Shown: piece after piece, positions 50,557 through 58,098 of the stretch
How the letters are laid out: every line of letters starts with the position of its first letter
How positions within the stretch are numbered: position 1 is the stretch's first letter
Origin: Arthrobacter bambusae
Lineage (GTDB): Bacteria > Actinomycetota > Actinomycetes > Actinomycetales > Micrococcaceae
Direction of reading: 5' to 3'
DNA length: 64,000 nt
Assembly: GCF_022606295.1 (NCBI RefSeq)
Contig: NZ_JAHHZS010000006.1
Location: 124,001 to 188,000, forward strand
Translations under genes and position numbers: made by a program
The notes under the pieces: model-generated
What the model was told of the DNA's origin: nothing
The model's database searches: none
What the model saw: only the letters and a program-made list of their open reading frames with translations

Positions 50557-51939
50557 CTAGAGTCGGGTTACGTTGTCGGCTTTGGGCAAGCGGTACGTCG
50601 TGTCCAGGACTGCGGGTGCTTCGGCCAGCCAGTCAAGTTGCATCTGGCTGTGCCTCGTGTGCAGGATCACCAGATCCGCACCCCAGTCCTCCGGCGATTG
50701 CTCGGACTCGAGTGTCCCGCCGTGACCGTCCGGAGCTGTCCGGCACCAAGGGTCGGAGAATGCCACTTCCGCACCATCGGCGATCAGGGCGGCGATGATC
50801 TCCAACGCCGGGGATTCCCGGAGATCTTCGACGTCGGGCTTGTACGCAACCCCGAGGACCATGACGCGGGCACCGGCAACACCGTGGTTGCGGTCGGAGA
50901 GGATTCGCCGGGCCTTCTCGACCACCTGGTGCGGCCTGCCTGCAATGCCGGCCATTGCTTGTTCGATCACGGGGGCCGTCAAGCGGGCTTTGCGCAATTG
51001 CCACAGCAAGTAGTGGGGGTCACACGGTATGCAGTGCCCGCCGACTCCGGGACCAGGGGTGAACGCCATGAATCCGTAGGGCTTGGTGGAAGCCGCATCG
51101 ATGACGTCCATCACCTCCATGTTGAGTTCGTGGCAGATATCGGCGAACTCGTTCGCCAAGGCGATGTTGACGGCCCTGAAGGTGTTTTCCACCAGCTTGG
51201 TCATTTCGGCAACGTCCGCCGACGGCACCACGTGAACCAGCTTGGTGCTGGCGCTCAGAAGCCGTTCGGCGACTTCGCCGCAGGCCGGGGTCACGCCGCC
51301 GACTACCCGCGGGACGTCTTCGTGGGAGAACGAGTCCACGCCGGGGTTGATGCGCTCGGGCGAGAAGGCCACGAACACATCACGCCCCGGAATGAGTCCC
51401 CTGGCAGCCAAGGGCAAAGCCAGAAGGTCCCGGGTGGATCCTACGTACGTTGTCGAGGTCAGCATCAGCAACTGGCCGGTGGTCGCGAAATCGACCACCG
51501 AAGCGCACGCGGACCGGAGAATGCCAAGGTCCGGAACCAAGTACTCGTCCACGGGAGTGGGAACGCAGACAACCACTGCCGCCGCGCGGGCAAGCAACGA
51601 CAAGTCGCTGCTCAGCATGAAGGTCGGGTCCAGCAACGCGTTCCTGAGCCGCTCCTTGTCCGAGTCCAGGAGATCTGCCCGTTGCTCGCGGATCACGGCC
51701 AGGCGGGCGTCGGACACGTCGAGGCCGAGAACACGCCGGCCCGAGGCGTTGATCGCCAGTGCGGTGGGCAGGCCGACGTAGCCCATGCCCACGATCGCCA
51801 CGTCGAAAGTAAAAGCCTGGTCCTGCGTGGTTGCCCGTGTTCCTGCGCCCTCCGGCCATGCCGGCGCCTGTGTGTGCAAGGACTGCGAGCTCCCGCTGGG
51901 CTCTGCCTTGAGGGTCTTTACCTTCGTGTTCGGTGCCAT
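50557..51939 (-). CDS. nucleotide-sugar dehydrogenase, UDP-GlcNAc 6-dehydrogenase (WbpA) type
   Basis: A 460-residue NAD-dependent four-electron dehydrogenase of the UDP-glucose/GDP-mannose dehydrogenase superfamily. NAD motif VAIVGMGYVGLPTALAI near residue 47, VCVPTPVDEYLVPDLG, AFSPERINPG near 195, and the active-site cysteine in GPGVGGHCIPCDPHYL near 285. The run VIDAASTKPYGFMAFTPGPG favours the WbpA branch, which oxidises UDP-GlcNAc to UDP-GlcNAcA, over UDP-glucose dehydrogenase; biochemistry would be needed to confirm. First gene of a minus-strand operon with the epimerase, SLH deacetylase and barrel protein. Confidence 0.85.
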   Translation of the reverse strand: MAPNTKVKTLKAEPSGSSQSLHTQAPAWPEGAGTRATTQDQAFTFDVAIVGMGYVGLPTALAINASGRRVLGLDVSDARLAVIREQRADLLDSDKERLRNALLDPTFMLSSDLSLLARAAAVVVCVPTPVDEYLVPDLGILRSACASVVDFATTGQLLMLTSTTYVGSTRDLLALPLAARGLIPGRDVFVAFSPERINPGVDSFSHEDVPRVVGGVTPACGEVAERLLSASTKLVHVVPSADVAEMTKLVENTFRAVNIALANEFADICHELNMEVMDVIDAASTKPYGFMAFTPGPGVGGHCIPCDPHYLLWQLRKARLTAPVIEQAMAGIAGRPHQVVEKARRILSDRNHGVAGARVMVLGVAYKPDVEDLRESPALEIIAALIADGAEVAFSDPWCRTAPDGHGGTLESEQSPEDWGADLVILHTRHSQMQLDWLAEAPAVLDTTYRLPKADNVTRL

Positions 51940-52230
51940 GGTCAGTCGACCTCCCGGTGCCTGTTGTCTCCAGTGTGAAAGAAAGCCGGCGACGAAACGG
52001 GACGTGCCCTGGTCTCAGAGGGCACATGACCGCCCGCCGCCGGCTCGATTGTGGGGGTACCCGCCGAATGCGTGCGCCCGGTTGCATTGGAGTTGATTTC
52101 TCGCTGGATTACCGGGTGGTTTTCCTGTAGCAAAGAATTCTTCCTGCGTTTCATCTCGAGACCCACTTATCCCCAATCGAGTGGCGGTTGCCATCAGGAA
52201 AAGCGTATTAACGAACCCCTAGGGCGGGCG

Positions 52231-52329
52231 CGAGTGGGCTCTACCCGTCTTTGGATGCGCGGTCCCTTCCGAGGCCATTGACTACCCGTCCGAGCGCTTT
52301 TAACCACTCGATTCAGTACTCGCTTTTGG
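52231..52329 (-). promoter_or_regulatory. promoter/operator region of the UDP-sugar operon
   Basis: Minus-strand elements in order: CGAGTACTG (52313-52321), CGAGTGGTTAA (52300-52310), GACGGGTAG (52282-52290) and AAAGACGGGTAGAGCCCACTCG (52231-52252). GGTTAA is 12 bases from the first GGGTAG, a good SigB/SigF-like pair, and CGAGTGGT overlaps that -35 box. The two GACGGGTAG copies are 41 bases apart. About 290 bases of leader follow to the start at 51939. Bases 52331-52421 hold nothing I can name. Confidence 0.5.
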
Positions 52330-52421
52330 GCCTCGGGCCCTTTACCGCAGCGGACGACGGCGGAAGGAGACTTCGGGGAAGCGCTCACCCATCGCCGGGG
52401 CAAGGCCGGTTGCGCCCGCGG

Positions 52422-55103
52422 CTAGCCCTGGCCCTGCGTGCCGTGGGCGCCGTTCATCAAGTCTTCCCGGTGGCTGATGCCCAGCTTGGCGAACATTCGA
52501 TACAGGTGACCCTCAACGGTGCGCAATGACAGGCCCAAGCTCAGCGCAATGTCCTTGTTGCTCGATCCCGACTGCACCAGCGTTGCGATTTCCTGTTCGC
52601 GCCGGGTCAGTTTCTGGAGATCCGGGGAGCCCCCGTCAACGGCCGGACCGGCCTTGTCGAGGGCGGCCGTGCGGCGCTTGAGGAGCCGCTGGCCCTCGAG
52701 CTGGCGTGCCTTGTCGCCCCTGCTTTCAAGGATGCGCAGGGCGTGGCTGGCGCAGTCGGCTGCGGCGAGCTCCAAGCCGTCCCTGGCTGCCGAGTCGCTC
52801 AGCTCAATCAGGCGGTCCGCGTCCTTGTGCGCGAGGGCAAGCCCGACGCTCAGGGCAAACTCCGCAGTGCGGCCTTCGCTGCCTTCCGCTACGGCCGTCA
52901 GCCGGCGTGCCACACCAGGGTCTCCGAGCCGAAGGACCAACATCAGGATGTCGATCTCAGCGCCGATCGCTCCGTCCGCAGCCGCGGAGTCCGCAAGGGC
53001 CATCAGTCTCGCGATCGCCGTTTGCGTTCCGGTATGTTCGGCCCGCGCTACGGCCGCATGGCCTTGCGCCAGGAGCGACGGATGCACGCCTTCCCGGACC
53101 AACGCGTCGTATTCGCTTGAGTACGTCATCGCAGTGTCCCGGCGCTTCAGGATCGACGCCGCGTACGCGGCGGCAGCAACGGCGTCGGGCAGGTCGCTTC
53201 CCATATCGGAGACCCGCAGCATGCTGACCGCCTGCCGAAGCCTTGGCAGCGCCACCCCCAGGTCTCCCCGGCGCAGGTCAACCATTCCTGCAGCCAGGTG
53301 GAACATCCCGCCTGAATAGATCAGGGAGTTCGGTGCTTGGGAAACGTGGTTCTTGAGAAAGGTTTCAAGAGCGCCGAACTCACCGGCCTGTTGCAGGGCA
53401 AGGATGTAGCGGCGCATCACCATCCCCGCGTACTGGAGGCTCCAGTCGCCGCTGGTGGCAACCATCTCCTGTATCGCCATCAGAATCTGGATGGCCGAAA
53501 CCGGCCGTCCCGTGACCGCCATGGCCTCTGCGAGGAGGGTACCCGACACGAGGCGGGACTCGTCGTCGTCCGCTTCTTTCCAGATCTGGCGGAGCTCACG
53601 CTCCGTCTCGATGTAGTGGCCTTCGGCTTGGAGGCCTTCCAAGGAGAGGAGCCGGCTTCCCAGCTTCCCGCGTTCCAGTTCATCAGGGTCGATGCCTTGA
53701 CGGGATTCGGCGAGCCGGGCCAGGGCTGCCTCCCATTCGTATGCTGCCTGTTTGATGGCGTTCGGCCCGACGCCTTGACGTCCGGCAAGCTGGGCCGCCA
53801 ACATCGATGCCTGACGGACCGTCCGCGGGTCATTTGTCCTGTCCACCACTCCGGCGAGCGAGGACACCGATCCCCTGATGTCGCCCCGGTACCATTTGGC
53901 GCGTGCCACCTCCACCTGGGCTGCCAGCCGCAGGGAAGGATCCTTAATTGCGCCGGCTACCCGTTCCACGTAGCTGGGGATGAACAGGCGGTTGGCCAGC
54001 TGGGCTGCTTCCAGGATGTCGGAGTCCGGGACCTCGGTGCCCGATTCCAATCCCCAGGAGACATAGCGCAGCAGTCCGTCCATGGTCTGCGGTTTGGCAT
54101 CCATGAGGTCCACGATGCGCCGCCGGATGGTCATGCTGTGGGCGGTCGGGACCAGCTGGCGGATCACTTCGCCCACCAGCGGCTGGGCCAGCCGGACATG
54201 CCGGGCGGGGTCTGATGCGATCTCGATGAAATGCAGCTCCTGCAGTTCGTCCACAGCCGTGGAGTCGCTGGCCTGTTGCACGACGCTCAGCGGGACCGGC
54301 TCCGCGAGTGCCACGGTTTCCAGGGTTTCCCGCTGCGCGGCTCCCAGCATCAGGATCTGGTTCCGCACGAGGTCCATGAGGCGCACGCTGGTCCCCCGAA
54401 GCTCGCCCGAAAGCATCCAGGCATCGTTGCGGCACACCAACTGGCCCAGCGACTTGGCGTGCTCGATGAGTTCCAGCAGGAACATCGGGTTTCCACCAGA
54501 GTACTTGCAGAGGACCGCACTGGTGCCCTGCACCACTGGCGCATCCAACGCCTGGGTGCAAAGTTGGTTGACTTCCTGCTCATTGAGCGGCTGCAGGTCG
54601 AACCGGTCCACGAGCCCTTCGGACCACATCGAGAAAACCTCGGCTGGCGGGGCAGGATACGGCCGGCACAAGAACACGACTTTGGCGGCTTCCGCTGCCG
54701 CCAGCTGCGCCAGGACAGCCACGCTGCTGTCGTCGATGTGGTGCGCGTCCTCCACGATCAGGACGGCTGGTGCCGGATGCGGCTGGCCTGCCGGGTTCAA
54801 TGCCGCCACCACAGCCCTGAGGACGGACAACGGTTCATTGATCTGGCCGGGGGTCAAGGCCGTCAGCAAGGGTGCCAAGGCAGCAAACGGCACCGAGGCC
54901 AGGGTGGGACCGGCAAAGACCCTGAAAGGGCGGACACGCTGCCCCAATTCATGGAGCACTTCGTTAATCAGTGCGGTCTTGCCGATACCCGCGTCGCCGA
55001 AAAGCAGGACCCCGGGGCCATTGGCATCGAGAAGGCAGTCCACGACGGCTGCCATCACGCTGAATCGACCAACGAGCGCATCTGCTGCGAGAACCTCAGT
55101 CAT
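52422..55103 (-). CDS. LuxR-family LAL-type ATPase regulator 2
   Basis: An 893-residue regulator with intact ATPase motifs: Walker A FGDAGIGKTALIN (Lys42) and Walker B VLIVEDAHHIDD near residue 125. A long helical middle follows, then a LuxR HTH at the C-terminus (LTRREQEIATLVQSGSSNKDIALSLGLSLRTVEGHLYRMFAKLGI). The ATG at 55103 overlaps the stop of the upstream paralog by four bases (55100-55103), so both are one operon; a longer open frame upstream has no support. Of the five paralogs this one looks the most likely to be a working ATP-driven switch. Its C-terminus is nearest the UDP-sugar operon promoter region, a plausible target. Confidence 0.88.
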   Translation of the reverse strand: MTEVLAADALVGRFSVMAAVVDCLLDANGPGVLLFGDAGIGKTALINEVLHELGQRVRPFRVFAGPTLASVPFAALAPLLTALTPGQINEPLSVLRAVVAALNPAGQPHPAPAVLIVEDAHHIDDSSVAVLAQLAAAEAAKVVFLCRPYPAPPAEVFSMWSEGLVDRFDLQPLNEQEVNQLCTQALDAPVVQGTSAVLCKYSGGNPMFLLELIEHAKSLGQLVCRNDAWMLSGELRGTSVRLMDLVRNQILMLGAAQRETLETVALAEPVPLSVVQQASDSTAVDELQELHFIEIASDPARHVRLAQPLVGEVIRQLVPTAHSMTIRRRIVDLMDAKPQTMDGLLRYVSWGLESGTEVPDSDILEAAQLANRLFIPSYVERVAGAIKDPSLRLAAQVEVARAKWYRGDIRGSVSSLAGVVDRTNDPRTVRQASMLAAQLAGRQGVGPNAIKQAAYEWEAALARLAESRQGIDPDELERGKLGSRLLSLEGLQAEGHYIETERELRQIWKEADDDESRLVSGTLLAEAMAVTGRPVSAIQILMAIQEMVATSGDWSLQYAGMVMRRYILALQQAGEFGALETFLKNHVSQAPNSLIYSGGMFHLAAGMVDLRRGDLGVALPRLRQAVSMLRVSDMGSDLPDAVAAAAYAASILKRRDTAMTYSSEYDALVREGVHPSLLAQGHAAVARAEHTGTQTAIARLMALADSAAADGAIGAEIDILMLVLRLGDPGVARRLTAVAEGSEGRTAEFALSVGLALAHKDADRLIELSDSAARDGLELAAADCASHALRILESRGDKARQLEGQRLLKRRTAALDKAGPAVDGGSPDLQKLTRREQEIATLVQSGSSNKDIALSLGLSLRTVEGHLYRMFAKLGISHREDLMNGAHGTQGQG

Positions 55104-57886
55104 TTCGCACCTCCTTCGACGTTGCCCAAGGCGAAGCTGAGCTCGGAGCGTTCCACGATTTTCAGCTTGCCGAAGATCTGGTAGAGGTGCCCCTCCACCG
55201 TGCGTACTGAAACATGGAGCTTCGCGGCGATGCCTTTGTTGCTCTCCCGGTTCGCCGCCAGCCGGGCGATCTCCAACTCGCGGGCAGTGAGCCTGAGTCC
55301 TTCTTGGTTGCCGCTTTGCGGTGTGCGCAAGCGCTGCCGGCACGTCTCCGCGAGCTGCCGCGCCTTCCTCAGGACCGCCTTGTCCAACTGGATGTGGTCA
55401 AGATGCAACACGGTCTCCGCGATATCGAAGGCGAACCTGTCGTTCTGCATGTCTTCGGCCAACCGCGCGGCCTCGAGAAGAAGCTCGGCACTTCCGGATA
55501 TTGTGGCCCGTGCGTACGCGACGCACAGTTCGGCGAACTGTCCCTGGCACCGGAGGGCCGAGTCCAACAGCCGCGGAGCGGCTGCCACAGCGCCCAGCCG
55601 AACGGCCGAACTGAGGCAAAAGATCTCGTGACCCGGGGCACCCTCGTCCCGGTCGGCGTCGGCCAAGCGGAGGAGCTCCCCGATGGCGGCCTCCGGGCCG
55701 TCGATTCGATCCCGGGCCATAGCCGCGAGGTACCTCTTCGTCCGTTCCTTCCGCCACGTCGGCCTGCGCAGCTGGATGGATGCTTCCTTGAGGTAATGCC
55801 GGGCCTGCTCTTGCCCGCCTTGCAAGGCGGAGGCGTAGGCCGCCGCCGTGCAGGCGACATCCAGCATGCCTTCATTGTCCTGGACCCGCAGCTGGCTGAT
55901 CACCGGAATAAGCGCTTCCAGGCCGTCTTGGCCACGGCCCTGGATGCACCGGAAGATCGCTTTGGGAAGATCGATGGCAGTCGGGAGGGCCTCGGCGGCG
56001 GAAACCAGGAGGTCATCCCCGGGCTGGACCATTTCCCTTTCTATGTCCCAGCGTCCGGCGAGTACGAAGGCGAACCGCAGCCGCGATGTGGCGCGTCGGG
56101 CCGCGGCGACGGATACGGACGGATCATGGCAGTCAGCCATCAGCTGTTCTGCCATGTCCGCCGCCTCGGATTGCCGTCCCGTCAGGGCCCATGCCTCGCA
56201 CAGCCAGCTTCCGGCGAGGAGGCGGAACTCCGTGCCGTGCGATTCAAAGTCTTGAAGTACCTCTTCCAGTCGTGCCGCCATCTCGGCGTACGAACCCGAA
56301 TAGCTGGCCGCCTGCGATTCGGCCAGGACAAGCTCCTCCCGCAGTGTGGCGAGGCCCGGGCCGTTTGCGGTTCTGGCCGCTTCGTCGTCGAGCCGTCGAC
56401 GGACATGCGCCAAGGTCTCGCACGCTTGCGCCGTGGTTTCGGGGAGCGCCAGAAGAACCGAAGCCTCCGCCAGCTTGAGCCGGACCCATTCGGCAAGGGG
56501 GGCTTCGTCACCGGACCCACCAACGCGAGCCCTCAGCACGTCCCGGGCCCCGGCGACGTCGCCGAGTGTCATCAACGCACGGGTTTCCTCGGCTACTGCC
56601 CCGGGCAACGTGGAGTGGCCTGGAATGCTCCGGACCAGGCGGAGGGCCAGCCGCGCATCAAGCTGCCGATTCGCCACTGCGGCAGCTTCAAGCGCTTCTT
56701 CCCTTCCCAACGTGGCTCCGCAGTCCAATGCCCACGCGGCCATGGACAGCAACATCGAGCGCTGCCCGAGGGCCGGATCCATCGACTCCAGGAGCAAGCC
56801 GCGGAGTTCGTTGCTGCGGCCGGGTGGAACATTCGCGCGGACCACGTCACCCACCAGCTGGCTCTGGAGGTGAGCCATCCTGGGCAGCGAATCGTCGACG
56901 ACGAGGATGCTCCTTTTCTCAAGGGAATCCACATCATCCGCCGATGCGATGGCCAGCAGGGATTCCAGGGGGACGGCCCTGGCCAGGGAAAGGATCTCCA
57001 GGACTTTGCGCTCACCGGCCCCCATCCGCCCAAGCCGTGTGGTGATGAGATCGGTGATTGCCCTGCCGTGCAGTTCGCTCCGGGACGTCAGGACCCAGAC
57101 GCCGTCGCTTTTCAGGAGCGAACCAGACTCGCCGAGCTCCGCCGCGAGCATCTTGAGGTAGTGGGGGTTGCCCCCGCTGGCCGTCCACAAGGCATGGGCG
57201 CCGGACGGCGAGACCTGGGCTCCCAGCCCGGCCTCGAGCCAGGCATGCGATTCATGGAAAGTCAGTGCTTTGAGGTCTATCCGGTGCAGGAACCCATCGC
57301 CGCAAAGCCGGGTGATCTCGCCGGAGAGCCGCTGCGGGTCGGTGCAGGTGAGGACAAGCTGGGCCGTGCCGTTCCTCGCGAGTTGGGCAACCGTCATGGC
57401 CGCCAGCTCGTCAAGCTCGGCCGCGTTTTCAATGACCAGGTACACCGGTTTTCCCTCGGCGCGCTCACGAAGCAAATTGGTGAGTGCCGACAACACCAGG
57501 ACGGGATGGGCCAGGTATCCCGGGTCAAGATCGCTCAAAAGGATGTTGAGGGCGCCGTAGGGCGATCTGGCCAACGCTGCGCTGCCGCGGATGACGACGA
57601 CGAATGAGCGCCCGCGTAGTTCGTTCACCGCACGAGTAGTCAAGTAGCTCTTGCCGCTCCCCGACGGGCCTGTGACGAGCACTCCACCTTTGGAGGCCGC
57701 GAGTGCCAGCGCAATGTCCTCAACATCGGCCCGGGGCCCGATCGGCGGCCAGAGGGTCGGAATGACCGGCTTGCCTTCGGCTCCGTCATGTTGGTTCGGA
57801 GCCGAGGGCGCGTCGAACGCCTGGTACCGGGACCCGCCCCCGGACCGAGGGGCATGGACCGTAGATGCACTGCCTGCTGTCAACAT
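55100..57886 (-). CDS. LuxR-family LAL-type ATPase regulator 3
   Basis: A 928-residue paralog. Walker A VTGPSGSGKSYLTT is intact (Lys79 from the chosen start), but the Walker B strand reads VYLVIENAAELDE, with Glu where Asp is usual. The C-terminal HTH is LTARELEIARLAANRESNKGIAAKLHVSVRTVEGHLYQIFGKL. The start is set at the ATG at 57886, behind TGGGGGT; a TTG 13 codons earlier also fits the frame, but a CGAGTGGT motif at 57907-57914 lies within that stretch and is more likely an operator. The upstream 200 bases hold a phased array of GAGTAC-type repeats. Co-transcribed with regulator 2. Confidence 0.88.
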   Translation of the reverse strand: MLTAGSASTVHAPRSGGGSRYQAFDAPSAPNQHDGAEGKPVIPTLWPPIGPRADVEDIALALAASKGGVLVTGPSGSGKSYLTTRAVNELRGRSFVVVIRGSAALARSPYGALNILLSDLDPGYLAHPVLVLSALTNLLRERAEGKPVYLVIENAAELDELAAMTVAQLARNGTAQLVLTCTDPQRLSGEITRLCGDGFLHRIDLKALTFHESHAWLEAGLGAQVSPSGAHALWTASGGNPHYLKMLAAELGESGSLLKSDGVWVLTSRSELHGRAITDLITTRLGRMGAGERKVLEILSLARAVPLESLLAIASADDVDSLEKRSILVVDDSLPRMAHLQSQLVGDVVRANVPPGRSNELRGLLLESMDPALGQRSMLLSMAAWALDCGATLGREEALEAAAVANRQLDARLALRLVRSIPGHSTLPGAVAEETRALMTLGDVAGARDVLRARVGGSGDEAPLAEWVRLKLAEASVLLALPETTAQACETLAHVRRRLDDEAARTANGPGLATLREELVLAESQAASYSGSYAEMAARLEEVLQDFESHGTEFRLLAGSWLCEAWALTGRQSEAADMAEQLMADCHDPSVSVAAARRATSRLRFAFVLAGRWDIEREMVQPGDDLLVSAAEALPTAIDLPKAIFRCIQGRGQDGLEALIPVISQLRVQDNEGMLDVACTAAAYASALQGGQEQARHYLKEASIQLRRPTWRKERTKRYLAAMARDRIDGPEAAIGELLRLADADRDEGAPGHEIFCLSSAVRLGAVAAAPRLLDSALRCQGQFAELCVAYARATISGSAELLLEAARLAEDMQNDRFAFDIAETVLHLDHIQLDKAVLRKARQLAETCRQRLRTPQSGNQEGLRLTARELEIARLAANRESNKGIAAKLHVSVRTVEGHLYQIFGKLKIVERSELSFALGNVEGGAK

Positions 57887-57906
57887 GAGCGAGACCCCCA
57901 GTGATC

Positions 57907-58070
57907 GAGTGGTGACACCCCCCAATTAACCAGCTAGCCGTCAGGCCTACACCAGTAGTGAGTACTCGACTTTCATGCCCCCGGATACTCGTATGCGGGT
58001 GTGAGTACCCCTGCCCCGGGTGGCGGGTACTCGTCGGCGGCAGTGGCTGCGGCTCGAACCGAGAGTACGC
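57907..58070 (-). promoter_or_regulatory. phased GAGTAC repeat array upstream of regulators 3 and 2
   Basis: GAGTACTCG (57961-57969), GATACTCG (57985-57992), GAGTACCC (58004-58011), GGGTACTCG (58026-58034) and GAGAGTACG (58063-58071) lie between two regulator genes. The TAC centres are 23, 20, 22 and 38 bases apart, so the first four are on about the same DNA face, two helical turns apart. CGAGTGGT at 57907-57914 adds the related ACCACTCG site. Such an array fits cooperative binding by a dimeric LuxR-type regulator, perhaps one of the local paralogs. Confidence 0.6.
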
Positions 58071-58098
58071 TACTACTGCCCTGCTGCCTCTCCCGGCT

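Noticed and set aside
55104..55343. 80-residue N-terminal extension of LAL regulator 2
   Set aside because: The extension lies inside regulator 3 coding sequence, is Arg/Gln-rich and has no motif; the ATG at 55103 overlaps the upstream stop in the usual coupled way.
55214..57607. A 797-codon plus-strand frame opposite LAL regulator 3
   Set aside because: Low-complexity antisense translation of a GC-rich gene; no domain and no ribosome site, while the minus-strand gene has P-loop and HTH motifs.
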